DNA from: Pelargonium nanum
Lineage: Eukaryota; Streptophyta; Magnoliopsida; Geraniales; Geraniaceae
DNA: 48,381 nucleotides
Assembly (NCBI GenBank): GCA_036897485.1
Contig: JAYMTF010000159.1
Span: forward strand, 1 to 48,381
Reading direction: 5' to 3'
Shown here: in pieces, positions 1 through 12,807 of the stretch
Numbering within the stretch: position 1 is the first letter of the stretch
Layout: the number at the start of each line of letters is the position of its first letter
Made by a program: the position numbers and the translations under genes
Notes under the pieces: model-generated
Seen by the model: the letters and a program-made list of their open reading frames with translations, nothing else
Database searches by the model: none
What the model was told of the DNA's origin: nothing

Positions 1-1235
1 ATATGCATATTTTGTCAACAATCCAATACTCTTTATTCTAGAAGACTTTTTGTATTGTAGGCCAAGGAACTAGCTAGGAAAGAAACAACATAGAACAAAA
101 AGAATTGATTGATTTGTGTTCTATATATTGAAGCCTAATATATTTTAGCATGATATTTTCTTAGGATATGATGTTAATTACGAGTATGACCTTTTATATG
201 AATATCAAATATTGTGAGACCTCAATAATAATTTTCCAAATTTTTTTGAAGGTATATGATGGGCCTCTCTTAAATTTGTATTTTGACATATGAGTAGGGC
301 TTGTTAGTCAGCCCAATTAATCGCGCAGGATACATGTACTGGGCCTCATATTTGTCATCTGATTGGATTCAATAAATACTTTTATTTTTTCAATTTTTAT
401 CAAATAGTATTTGTCCAAAAAAAAACAAATAGTATGATAGCAAGTGACAAACAAAGAAAAAATTCTTCACAGTATAACAAATGATAAATGATAATTTGGG
501 ACTCAATTTGATACTATGAATTGAGAAATTGGTTTTGATGAGAACCTTGGCACAATATGATTCACTCTATTACTCTGAAGTCGAGTTGAATTCTAGTATG
601 ATGTACTAGTCTTTTCTTTTGTAGAACAGTTTGTGGCACGAACTGACGTGACTCAAAGCGATTGATCTACTTGCACCGATGAAGGACATCAAGAAACTAT
701 TTTCACCAGCTCAGAAGTGATGCCAAACAAGACCTCACACATTTTCTTAAACATGTTTTAATCTTGTGTCCAAAGCAACTAACATGACAATCCTCAAGAT
801 TCATGAACCACTTTATGCAAATAAGTAAGCTAATGATATTATATTCATAATGTGCATCACATGTATAGACTTTTTGATGATTCATCAGCTAAAGTACATC
901 ATGTTTCCAGAATCACCACATTGATAGATTCATGTACCTAATCTACAAAACTTGTAACTAAATGATGTCCAGATTCATCATCTCTGAGAAATTGGAAATG
1001 TATCTATAAACAGTTGACAGAAGATTTCCCTTCTACAACAAGAACTTTACATTCACAACTTTCTTGGGATTTTTTTCTTTTTTCTTTTTCTGATGACCAA
1101 CTTCACAAAATACATTTCACAACAAAAGGGTCCTATTTAGTGCCACCATTGCTGGAGCTTCGTGCATTGGATTGCCCTTTTATGATACTAATTTCATAAC
1201 TGTATGACGGATCAATTTACATGTAAAAATCAGAT
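1..1235. other. Gene-free left flank and probable PSY 3' UTR
   Basis: No coding region with family resemblance or convincing splice structure is seen. The part next to 1236 is probably the 3' UTR of the minus-strand phytoene synthase gene. The rest is AT-rich intergenic DNA with no clear repeat, tRNA or transposon end. Confidence 0.5.
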
Positions 1236-3331
1236 TCAGAGCCTTACCATCTTCCCTAACTGGTTAGGACCAATGAGTGCTCTCCCATAGGCTGCAGGGA
1301 GAGATAGTAGTTTCTTCGCCTTCCCTACATAAGCTCTCTTTGTGAAGTTGTTGTAGTCGTTTGCCTCGATAACATCTAATATCTGCCGGTATAGAATCAA
1401 CGATGCCCATACCGGCCATCTACTTGCTGCATTTAGCTCTGTTACACCCTTCTCGGCTTCATCAAAGAACATTCTTGCTCGTTGTATCTGTCCCTTCATG
1501 AAAATCCTCCACTTGTCAGTCACTTGCCCACGAAATATATCTTCATCGGAGAGACCAGCGCGTGCAAGCTCATCCTGTGGGAGATATATTCTTCCCCTCC
1601 TAGCGCTATACAAAGTAAAACATAAAAGATTCAAGCCATTGCATAAAGATACATGGATGGACTGGATGCTGGTACTAAACATGAACCTTGTTCTTGTTGA
1701 TGTAAATGTGATAAGCATTTCAGCATTACAAGAAGCTTACTCTTCTCCGACGTCTCTGAGGATGTTAGTGAGCTGATTGGCAATCCCGAGAGCCAATGCA
1801 GCATTGTAAACACTCTCAGTTGAGGCCTTTGATTCGGGTGCTATCCCCATAACCGGGACACTCATTAGCCCCACAGTTCCAGCAACATAGTAGCAGTAAA
1901 GATAGAGCTCATCAAAATTCATGTATCTTGATTTTCTCAAGTCTAGCCTCATTCCTTCTATCATGTCACTGAAAGGCTGTCCAAAAGAAACAATGGCATT
2001 CTAGGTTCTTAGCTATATACGCATACCCAATATGCAAGTAATATATAGTTGGTCATATCGTGGTACCTGAATATCAACAGGGTATCTTTTGACAGTATCG
2101 GACAGAGCAGCGTCATACATATCATATGGGCGAGCTTCAAAAAGATCACTTAGCCGCTTCTCCCATCTGTCAAGAGCCTTGGGTGTGATGTGTGCAGCAT
2201 TAGGTCCGTCCACAAGCTCGTCAGTTCTCCTACACCAAACTGCAAATAAACAAACAAGTATACTGAGAAATGTTGTTTGAAGTTCAAATCTCCATATGTG
2301 AAACGTATGATATTAAGTTATTAACTCAGAAGCGAACTGATCATAACTTACTAAATTTCAAGCAAAATCTCACATAAACTTACTTTATATAGTTTGGTAG
2401 GATTGAATTTGAGAGAATTCACTATCATCACAACATTAAAATATGAAATATATAAATTTTATAAGAGTAGTAGCCCCAGAACTCATTAGCATATCATCAA
2501 GAACACAATGAGTTGGTCAAAACCATAGTAAGAGAACACCCAAATTGCCCAAAAGTGTATTCAAAATAAGAACTATCACAGGAACAAATGGATTTCATAG
2601 CTGAATGAGAGAAGAGAACCACACGTACCATAAATTGCCCACACAGCTCTTCGCCTCTCAGGCGTCATGAGTAAGGTGCCTGAAATTGAAATTACAAGAA
2701 AAATCAAACAACACTAACTGAACACAACAACAAAACAACAATATTACTAAGAGAATTGCATCCATTGAGACCTCCATATCCACAAAAAATTGGTCATTTC
2801 TATATTTGCTAATAGGATACACAACTTGGGGGTTCAAATTTAATGCAGACAAAGACACTATCCTATGGAATTGCAAAAACCCATTTGAAAAAACACTCCA
2901 AAAAGGCAAAAAGATTAGCTATTGACAAGAACAAGATAGAGAGCTAAGAAAAAAAGATTACCCAAATGAAATGTCTTGGCATATTCAGCACAGACCTCAC
3001 CACACCTATCATAGGACTCATTGAGGAGGTCCAAATTGGTGAGACCATCAGTCTCAACTGGTCTCTTCAAATCCAAATCTCTATCTCTCCTCTGCTCTCT
3101 CACCAAAGCAGCCTGCTTGAGCACCACTTCATAGACCCTCTCCTCAGAAGACCTTGATGGGTTTGCAACAGCTGCTGCACCTGAAAAAGCTGAGAACCCA
3201 TTTGAAAAATTGAGTCTTGAACACACCCTCAGGCTCCTCTTTTGCCTCCCAATGTTTCTGGGAATGAAAGTGAGCAGAGAGGTTGCATTTTCCTTGGGAC
3301 CAACCACCCTAAGAACATGAACACTAGACAT
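1236..3331 (-). CDS. PSY: Phytoene synthase, plastid type
   Basis: Phytoene synthase condenses two geranylgeranyl diphosphates into phytoene in plastids, the first committed step of carotenoid synthesis. Five exons join in frame (minus strand): 3331-2962, 2679-2629, 2239-2067, 1976-1741 and 1605-1236, giving 399 residues. The first aspartate-rich motif DELVD is at residues 147-151, inside [14 protein letters not shown], and the second, DVGED, is at 273-277, split by intron 4. Both bind the diphosphate through magnesium. The first 60 or so residues are basic and Ser/Asn-rich with few acids, as in a plastid transit peptide. The C-terminal part ([12 protein letters not shown]) is typical, but the last residues [11 protein letters not shown] are not the usual PSY ending. 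A GTAAGG just before the stop could be a donor to a further exon. The gene belongs to a small multi-copy family in most plants, and I cannot say which paralogue this is. Confidence 0.96.
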
Positions 3332-6300
3332 GTTTTCAAGAACAGAAATGCCCTATGTTGCTGCTGCAGCTTTTTGAATCTGATTTCTGTGTTGTGAAAT
3401 GAACTTTTTTGTTGAAAGATTTTTCCAAATACTGATGATTCTCTGGTTTTTATTACAAGAAAGAATATGCTACTGCTCAGCTCTCACCCTTTCTCCACCT
3501 CAATGACATGACACAAAAATGAGTGGTCATTGTTCTTGTAAGTCACCAGACTACGTACCCTCTTGAGTCTTCACCCAATTAAACTCTCTTATTGTTTTTG
3601 TTCTTGATTTTCTTTAAAGTACTCGGAATCTCAGACATAATGTATTAGATGAAACTCTCGGTCATGATTAATCTTTAACGTGTTTTGTATATATAGTATC
3701 TTGTGTTCAGAAATTTAATTTAATTTATAAAATAACAAGTATTTAGATTGAGTTTTGTTGGTTTGAATGTCTCGTGTTAAAGTTTAATATTATTTAAATT
3801 CAAAACTAACAGAATATTGATTCAAAGTTGTAATTGATTAAGTTAAGACGTAACTAATTCATTTAGATTGGATTGAACAATGTGATAATCATTTAATTCA
3901 TTTTTTTGTTCAAAAAACTTTCTTTTCTCTCTTGTTGTTTCTTGATTTTTTTCCGACTTCAAAGAGTGTATCATATTACAAGATTAATATTAATTTCTAA
4001 AATAACAAATGTTTATCCAAGTCATCCATAATAAAGTAACACGTAACTAAGTTAAACACAATTAGATTGATGATAATGATCACTTGGATTCAATATTAAA
4101 AAAAAATCACAATGTGAATAATATATAGCCAAAATCAATCTTTGATAACTAATTTTATATATATAAATGATGTGACACTATTTTAAAATGATGGGTGGTT
4201 TTGCTGGACTTTCCAAAATAAATAATATATGAAATATTTAACTAGTTCAACCTTCCAATCACATTTTTGTTCTTAAACTTCCAATCACATTTTTGAAGTA
4301 TGGTTAGAAAGTGACAAACAATCTCACTATAATTAATCATCAAACCAACAAGAAATCTCATGAGTGGAAACATACTTAGTTGTCACCTAAAATAATTGAG
4401 ATTTTGATACAATTTATTTCTGGTTGGGCACTATCATGTGTTAGAGCATACACTCTTATTATATTCTTCCTCTTATTTATTTTTTCTCTAAGAGAACATG
4501 GAAAACAAAAAATTATCCTACCTCTTTCCATAAATTTCTACAATTTAAGTGTAAAATAAGAGCCACAAGTTAGGTGTAACAAGAAAGATGAAAGTGACAT
4601 GTGAGACCATAAATTTCATGTACTGTTATGATTCCACTTTCTCCTTCATAGATTGCACTTTGTGCCCAACTCAATCAAGTAACATATATATGTATGTTCA
4701 AAGTTTCAAATTTACTTGATTGTATGTTCAAGGTTTCAAATTCGCCACTCATACTCTGTGCACGTGTGAATGCGTGGTCAGATGATCGATGCACTGTTAT
4801 TTAGCTTTCCACATTCTTTAAATTTGAAAACAGTTACGTTTTTATAAATACATAACAAATTACTTGCTTTTGTATTTTTTTTATAAAAGTAAATAAAGCT
4901 CAACTAAGAATTATTTTTAAATGGGTATATCATTAGAATTCATGCACACCAAAAAAATAAAATAAAATAAAATAAAGGACTCTAAATTTTGCATGTGAGA
5001 TTTCTTGTCATTATCTTGAAGCCAACCACAACAAGTTCAAGCTGTTGGTGGCTAAGGAAAGGCCCAAATCCTAGTGAGGCATGTGGATGACAATGGCCTC
5101 TTTAAATTCAGTGTATGGAACAAGATCAACTTTTGGGTATTGTGCTCTTCATGTGATGTGGGCACAAATCATACATATATATTTGCAAAAAAACATTGAA
5201 GAGATGTGATCAGATTCATGACCTTGTCTTCACTGTAATCTGAATAGGACCCTCTTGTTTCAACTGCATGTGTGGTCCTCTCAACATGGAAGGTGATGAT
5301 CTTCACATCAGCAACTCACTATTTTAGAGATGATCAAGATTCAAGTTTTTTAGCATTTAGGTGTCAATTTTAAATTGTATTGTTTTACGTGTCTTCTTAT
5401 ATCTGAATTGTCAATATTACAGTGTGTTATCAACTTAATCTAAATATCTTGATCAAGTAATTACGTCTCTTTTACTCAAACTTTCTTGAGGATAACAATT
5501 ATACCGATCGAACTAAGAAAACAAAAGAAAAATTACAGCACCCTATTATATCAATAAAATAAGTTGTATAAGTTGAATTCCAACTAGATATAAATTATAA
5601 AGAACCTGATCTTGCAAAGATACTCTCTTATTGGAGATTTTTGAAGCATTATTGGAGATTTTATTTAATCAATGTATGTAACATAAATATATTAAAGAAT
5701 TTAAAAAGTCTATATCACATGTGTGAATGCTGTTTAGTTTCTACTTTTGAATATATCATCAACATTGTAGTAAAATAATAGTAATTGACTCTAACGAATA
5801 ATCTCAAATTAAGTATAGTAAAATCTCTGATGTTTGTTTAACATCACTTTTGTGACAATATTGTTTTAGTCAAGTAAAAACTAAAAACTATAAAAGAAAA
5901 TCATGTTGCTTCAAAAAATATATATATATATCATGTCTGCAATAGGCCCATTCGAAATTACGAAAACACCCAAACAAGCATGGCTGTAGAAACTGGGCCT
6001 GGCCCGGAGCAAGGCCCACAATCTCAAAATACGTACCAAAAGAAGCGGTGATCACAAACCAACGCGGCAAGATCAGACGGACGATCCAGCAAAAGTCTAC
6101 ATAGAAGCGCCCGCAGAGGATTGTTCCCCATCCTTCCCTCGTTTCGTAAGTTCAAATTTCAAAAGCGACCTAACAACTCTAATTTGTGTGTGTCATAAAA
6201 TGGGTGATTAAAATCAGGTGATGCATTACATCGGAGCGATTTCGTGCTCTTCGTTTGGTTCTCCCAAATGAAATGAGATGCTCCTCCTCCACTGCTGCTG

Positions 6301-6365
6301 ATTTAGGGCTCGCCTGCTCCTTCATAAGCTTCCTCAGCTTTCTCGACGTATCGGTTTCCAGAGCG
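3332..6365. other. Divergent intergenic region between PSY and the JASON-like gene
   Basis: Three kilobases hold the promoters and 5' leaders of two divergent genes. The DNA is very AT-rich. I see short imperfect direct repeats near 4225-4300 and a 23-bp near-identical pair (4691-4713 and 4721-4743), but no gene and no transposon with clear ends. The open frame on the minus strand near 5888-6070 shows no family resemblance. Confidence 0.5.
4691..4743. repeat. Short tandem duplication, period 30
   Basis: The 23 bases at 4691-4713, beginning tgtatgttcaaagtttcaaa, recur at 4721-4743 with about three mismatches. It is a local duplication in intergenic DNA. Confidence 0.75.
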
Positions 6366-9300
6366 ATGGGCTGTTTCTTTGGTTGCTTTCGCGTCCGAGA
6401 CGATGACGATCATCGCCGCCACCGCCGTTCGCGATCTGTCACTTCCCGAGTAATTCATCTCTTTTTCCCTTACTAATTCATTTTTTTTTGGATTTTATTA
6501 TAATCTGAACTGTTTGAGAATTTCTATGAGGGAGTTGGAGGTCAATGGAGTTGATTTTTGTTGTTTTGATGCCTGATCGGGTGAATTGTGAGTTTTGATT
6601 TATTTAAATTAATGTTTGTGGTTTTTGTTTGGGGTTTTGGGAGATTTTAAGTGTAGGTTTGAAGTTTTGATGATTTGCGGTGTGGATTTTGGGTTTTGAT
6701 TGTTGAAGTACGTGGAGTTCATCTGTTTTCTAGCTCATTTTGGCAGTTTGTCTTTTTTTGGAGGATTTTCTGAGCAACCAATTGCAGTATTATGATAATT
6801 TGAGATTTTTTTTAGTCATTTCTTGGAATTGGGGAAAATGACTGAATATGAAGTTCAGTAACTGCAAGTCTATATATTTGGTGTGTGAACAGAGGGTCAC
6901 GGAAGTGAAAGTTTTGCCTTTTCTTAGTTATTCTCTTTGTGACAGTTTAGTTATTCTCTTTTTTATTGGTCCTCGGAAATGGATACAGTAAATGAAGTTA
7001 ACACCACCGGGCTGTTTTTTGCACTGTATTTTTAAATGAAATGTTGACTTTTATCTTTTGTGTATTATATCAGGAGGCCATTATGTCGCAAAATCGTTTG
7101 TCATCTCTATTTTTATCTGAAGGTAAATCTTTTGTTGCCATCTCTGTTGGTTTTATTGAATGCCTGTTCTCTAAATGTTGGCATCTAAATTTAACTTATT
7201 TGGTGTGTCCCTCTTGCTGTTTGATTTACTGATTTGTGTTTATATGTTTTCATTTTAAAGGTGGAGATGAGTCTCCAAACACAGACGGGGGAAGCCATAA
7301 TTTGGGATCTCCACAAATTAACAAAGAGCTTAGGGAGGAGGTATATCCTTTCATCTTCATGTATATTTTTGTCACTTCTTTTCAATTCATGTTTGTAAGT
7401 GAGAAATGTTGAGCATCTTGGTGATATACTGATGTTTGTGGTTGTTGGTATCTCATTTGCACTGTGAGAACAAGAGATGCACAGAATAACATGGATTGTT
7501 ATCAGTTATGGTTCTGAATATTTATATATTTGTTATGTTTAGCGTGCATCTTGTTGTTGTACATGCTCTATAAGATCAAGCATCCGGGATACAGTTTTGT
7601 TATAACTGTGATTATTTGGTGTCGTATCTGTATTTTTTTGAACTTGAGATGCTTAACTAGCTAAAACGACATGGTTCTTATCAGTTGATTTGGTAATGTA
7701 TTAAGATCCATAGTATCATACTTTGGCTGGCTCGAGCTCAAATCAATATAAATAATTTGCTTTCTTACCTAGAAACTTCATTTAGCTTATGTAATGTTTG
7801 CCAAAGAAACTGTGGTGATTGCAGATAATATCAGAATTGATAAGTGCTGAATTGATTGGTGCCTTTCTTTGAATGCTATGCAAATGGCTGTTCTGCTGGT
7901 TTCCCTTGTATAATCAATATATTCATTATTGGTAGATTCTTTGGATGACTGTAGCATAGAATTAAAAGAGATTACAACTTGACTTCATTCTCACATTTTT
8001 GTTTTACCTAACTAGATTTACTTTTTACTTCTGGTTCAATCTCTCTCTGAAGTTCTATTTGCAAGTCTTCAAAACTTTCAATTTGATTGTGTGCTCTGTA
8101 TCACAGGCCAAGTTCCTCAAGGCTTGTGGTACCATAGCTGAGACTCCTGCTGAAATTCGAAAAGCTTCTCGGAAGTTTAAGGCTTCACCATCTTGTGATA
8201 GGGATTCTGAACCTTCAAAAATTCACTCATGGCTTCCTAATACATCCATCAAGAAACTTCAGTTGGACCAGCATCCTGATGAGCCCTCTACTCCAGACAA
8301 GATATCTGAAGAACCGAAACAAGGGACATTTTCCTCAGAGAACACTCCTAGCAGGTTCAACTTCTTTCCTTCAAGATAACTCAGCATAAGCCATGTCATT
8401 AGCTTATATGACTGATTGTAACCCTCTAAGTTGTCTAATCAATGGGGTTTCCTTTTTGATTGTTCATTGAAAGATGTTGGTCCTTTGTTATTCTGTCTGA
8501 TGATATCTGACAGGGACTCATCGAGTAGTGTCCATTGTCCAACTGTCCATCAATGTATACTCAGACTTATCCCTCGTATGTACTTAAAATGATTGACGTT
8601 GGTTCTATATCTTTTATTTTCTGTAGCTGTGTATCCAATGTACAGAACCCTGGAGAGTTTTCTATCAGCTCAATTGAGGGCAGTGGGGTTGGGAATAGTG
8701 TCAGTGTGGAAGTCAAAGGTAATGCTCATGAAGCTGATAACGGTACAACTTCAGATTCTTCTTGGCTCTCACCTGCAAAGGATCGGGGAAAAACCAAGTC
8801 CGTGCGCTTTGAGTGCAATTTTGACGTGTCTTCCCCTAGAACTGAAAATGCTAGCCAAAATTCAAAGAGTTCTGATTCACCTACTAATCGTAGTGTTTCA
8901 AAGAACTCACCATATCCGACCCCGATGAAGTTATCTGAAGATATGCAAACACCTGGAACTGCTTTCGCCACAAACATAGAGGATGTAGCAAATGGAAAGG
9001 CTCGGATCAGGTCCCAGTATGTGTATTCTGTTGAGAATGTCTCTCAGGGAAAGATTCTGGAGGAAGAAGGTTTGAATTCCTATCAACTGTCAGGTGAACT
9101 GGTAAAATCGCTTGAGCACCCTCATAATGCAACTCCTAAGTCAAAAGCTGTAGAAGAAACTTCAGCCAGGAAAGAGTTGGATTCAAACTTATCTTCTTGG
9201 CTGAAACCAGTTAACTCCACTCAGGAAGTCAATTTTGAAAACATTTCATGCCGGAAACCCTATTTTGGCAGAACTCCTGGTGATAGGCCTATCATTGGGA

Positions 9301-10283
9301 TGGTTGCTGCTCACTGGAATGAAGATGAGTCTTCCCGTATCTCGCCCAAATGGTGGGATGGCAATGGAATCCCAAATTCAACCAATAAATACAAGGAGGT
9401 AACTGTTTATTGGTCTTAATCTTCATTCTTGTCCTTTCTTTTGCCTGCTTACAATATAAGGAATGTTGGTTTTGCATGCAGGATCAGAAAGTGAGCTGGC
9501 ATGCAACACCATTCGAGGAGAGGTTGGAGAAGGCCTTGTCTGAAGAAAGTGCCCTTCCACAAAGGTACAGTTGCTTCCTACTTTTCTCTAATTTGCATGG
9601 TTATGATACTACACCATATCGCTGCAATTGGTTGTTTTGAGTCATGAGATTTGAGACATGGTTTTAATTGTGTACAATAAAAAATTGAGTTTACTTCACT
9701 AAAGATATTTAATACTAATTCCCATATCATTTCATAAATAGCATATTACTTCTGAGCTCTGCCATGATAAATTATTGTTTCTTTATGGACTATGGACATG
9801 ATATTCTGCTGAAGTTGCTACACATAATTAATAGAACTAGCCTAATGCTGAGGAGGGCCAGTTGTGTATCCAGCCTTGCCCTTGCTTTCAGCAATGAGTG
9901 ACCTAGAATGGGTAGACACTAGATTCACCATACTTTTTATGTACACTTCTGGTAATGATTTATCCATATTTGTTACTTCTCTTATAATTTTGTGTACATG
10001 ACTGCTGCGTTCTTGTGTAAATTAAAACATATAAAGGGAGATATGAGGTACACGAAAAAATCTTCAATCAGGGAAAATAGGAAGAACTAGAAAAAGAAAA
10101 ATGTGAGATATCATGCTTAGCATATGCAAGTTTTGGTACCTTGGATTCTTACGAAGAGCTTATATGACATGCAGGAACTTTATCAGTGGAAAACCAATAG
10201 CTTTTGATGAGAATGACGAAAGCGATACTGCTCTCTCACAGTTCCAATCTTCAAACCATGCCAAGTCAGTGGTATCATTCTGA
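6366..10283 (+). CDS. JASON: JASON-like meiosis protein
   Basis: Arabidopsis JASON controls spindle orientation at male meiosis II, through the membrane-bound organelle band and AtPS1 expression; loss gives unreduced pollen. Seven exons join in frame: 6366-6449, 7074-7122, 7261-7340, 8107-8354, 8627-9398, 9482-9564 and 10175-10283, giving 474 residues. Family landmarks are the N-terminal MGCFFGCFR, the AKFLKACGTIAETPAEIRK block at the start of exon 4, the FGRTPGDRPIIGMVAAHWN block late in exon 5, and WHATPFEERLEKALSE in exon 6. The middle is low-complexity and Ser-rich, probably disordered. The start was chosen at the family MGCFFGC; an ATG at 6255 in the same frame would add 37 residues without family support. 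The Gly-2 and clustered cysteines could carry lipid anchors (inference). Exon 4 uses the donor AG|GTTCAA, a normal GT site. Confidence 0.93.
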
Positions 10284-11407
10284 TGAAGAAATATGACAAT
10301 GTTTTTGTTAGTTATATTCTGTTGCAAAAATTTGTCTTGCATCCGATAAATTCTCAGCCCCAAATCAAATAAACATCCTCCCATATAATGAAATGTGATG
10401 GTTGGTTGGTTTGCATCTGGGGAGGGATGGTATGTGTGAAGAACTGAATATTTGAAATTTTGTGGTTTTGTGCCAAATTAATATAGTAAACAGGTCAGCA
10501 GCATGAGAGCTGCCCTGTATTTGTACTGTACATAAGTACTGAGGTTATTGAGGTTTGAGAATTTTGCTTGCTCTTGGTTTTTGCTTCAACATGGGTCAAA
10601 ATATGAGTTGGGCTTTACATCAGCAAAATGACAGGCTCAAAAGAAAAAAATTATTTGCTTTACATATGGTTTTACTTTGTTTTTATGATGATGAAGGACA
10701 TAGACAAGTAATTTTTATTTTTGTCATAATATTTTATCATCACAATTTTACTGACTTTTTATAATTTAAAAAATAGTTTTATCTTCATTCTGATCTTAAC
10801 TACAGAAAGATTCAGATAATATGAACAATGATTGTTACTTCAAACTTATTTAGCTACTGTCAACCATTTTAAATTAGACCATGGGATAAATTTTAATTGG
10901 CAAAGGTCTACCACCATAAGTTAAAAGTTAATTAGTAGAGATTGGACCATTTTAAATTACAACCAACCATAATTAATATTTAGTTGAAATTTTGTTTCTA
11001 AGTTAACAAAAATTGTGGGCTATGCAGCATTATTCTTGTGTAGCTATGATTTATTTCAAGGAAATTATCAAATTTTGGGAATCTAGGACATGTTTGAGAT
11101 GGGTTTAGATAAAGGCCAAAACTTTTTCTAGGCAAGCCATTAATTGTGAAAATGACCACCAACCCAATGAAAATGGAGATGCTAAACCCAAAAGGTGCAG
11201 AAAAATCAGGAGCCAAGAGAATGGTACTTTTGATCAATTCAGAAAAAAGAAAATTATGTTGGTAAGTAGTGCAAATTATGGGAATATGCAATAATGTAGA
11301 AATGACACGTATAATATGCTGATTTGGGAATTACAATTCCATATATACATATACATCTTGTTGCTCTTTGTTTTGTGGTAGAACATTTTTTGCAGAGAGA
11401 AATCAAA
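10284..11407. other. Intergenic region between the JASON-like gene and the GST gene
   Basis: It holds the 3' UTR of the JASON-like gene and the promoter and leader of the GST gene. There is no coding sequence with recognisable homology. The stretch 10860-10975 contains imperfect repeats of ccattttaaatta but no defined element. Confidence 0.5.
11342..11347 (+). promoter_or_regulatory. Candidate TATA box of the GST gene
   Basis: TATATA lies about 60 bases before the GST start codon, at a plausible distance for a short leader. No other core element was tested. Confidence 0.4.
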
Positions 11408-12807
11408 ATGGTGGTGAAGGTGTATGGAACAGCCTATGGTGCACCCAAGAGAGTGGTGGTGTGCCTCATCGAGAAGGAGGTTCCATTCGAGCCCGTCCCG
11501 ATTGATCTTATCAAGGGAGAGCAAAAAAACCCTGAATACCTCAAAATTATGGTAACCCTTTTGTTTCCCATTTGATCTAATAGATATTTTGATTTCTGAT
11601 AGCAAGTTAATTACTCAAATCTTGAGTTTCTGATGAAATGTGTTTTAGTGGATTAGTCTTATTTGGATGTGGGAATTTTTTGATCAAATCTGAATCCATG
11701 ATCATGTCAAAATGATGAAATAGATGTCATTTTCTTGATTCTTGTTTATTTATTTGCAGCCTTTTGGAACAGTTCCTGTCATTGAAGATGGAGATTATAC
11801 TTTATATGGTAATCTTCTCATCTGATTTGTTTTTTCTTATACATTTTCCCCAATATTTATGTCTATATATAATTGTCACTCTTGATCTCCTCTTCTTGGT
11901 ATTTTGGGAGCTCATTTCCTTTTCTTCGGTTCCTAGATCTGCAAAACAAGGTTTCCTATAGCGCAAGTCCCTCTGATGCTTAAGTTAGATCTCTGTGACC
12001 GTGAGTGATGATATTTTGGAGTATTAGTCCTTTCTCTTTTGCTCTCTAATGCTTACTTTATATATACTTTTTCGTGGTGGGCTTTTGCCTACCTCGGTTT
12101 ATCGCATCTTGTGCTTTTAAATGGTGGTGAGCGTTATTCCTAGTACTAACTACCAACAATAATCTTTCGGAAAATGATATGTAATGGGATCATTTCTTTC
12201 GAGAGCTCCTTTCCTTCTCTTTGGCTCCTAGATAGGGGAAGCCCCTATGATGCTTAAATTAGATCTCTGAGTGATGATATTTTGGACCACGTGACAAAAT
12301 GCTCAATACTTTATCCAAATCATACTTGTGATTGCCAAATCTTCTTACATTGTGCTTTGATGGCCAGAATCGCGTGCAATAATGAGGTACTATGCCGAGA
12401 AGTACAAGTCTCAAGGTACTGATCTGCTCGGGGAGACGATAGAGGATAGGGGGATGGTGGAGCAATGGCTAGATGTTGAGGCAAATTGCTTCCACCCACC
12501 AATCTTCAACTTAACCATCAACATTATGTTTGCTCCCGCGCTGGGCATTCACCCGGACCAGAAGCTGATTCAAGAAAGCGAAGAGAAGCTCGGGAAGGTG
12601 TTGGACATCTACGAGGACAGGCTGTCGAAGAGCAAGTACTTGGCGGGGGAATTCGTCAGTCTAGCTGATCTCAGTCACCTTCCATTTACACAGTATCTGA
12701 TGACAACTTTGGGGAAGGAGCATATGGTGAGGGACAGGAAACATGTGAGTGATTGGTGGGATGATATTAGCAATAGGCCATCTTGGAAAAAGGTTCTTGA
12801 GCTTTAA
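11408..12807 (+). CDS. Phi-class glutathione S-transferase
   Basis: Phi GSTs are plant-specific cytosolic dimers that conjugate glutathione to electrophiles, or act as ligand carriers. Three exons (11408-11551, 11760-11808 and 12368-12807) give 210 residues, close to the usual phi length, and intron positions match the family. The thioredoxin-like N-terminal domain contains PFGTVPVIEDGDYTLYESRAI, which holds the glutathione gamma-glutamyl-binding ESRA. The all-helical domain contains WLDVEA, SKYLAGEFVSLADLSHLPF and ends SNRPSWKKVLEL. The wording (LLGETIEDRG, IMFAPALGI) is closest to the GSTF9/GSTF10 branch as I recall it. Residues 7-15 read GTAYGAPKR, where most phi enzymes carry the catalytic Ser; here the only hydroxyl residues are Thr8 and Tyr10. 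This could mean a shifted catalytic residue or a ligand-binding role. Confidence 0.95.
11909..12287. repeat. Degenerate direct repeat inside GST intron 2
   Basis: The segment 11909-12021 (gagctcatttccttttcttc ... gatgcttaagttagatctct ... gagtgatgatattttgga) recurs at 12200-12287 in shortened form with the same order of blocks. The two lie about 290 bases apart. No transposon ends were seen, so this is either an old intron duplication or two copies of one dispersed repeat. Confidence 0.75.

Noticed and set aside
5888..6070. Minus-strand 60-residue open frame before the JASON-like gene, containing CLFGCFR
   Set aside because: The similarity to the CFFGCFR of JASON is a short chance match; there is no start context, splice pattern or wider homology.
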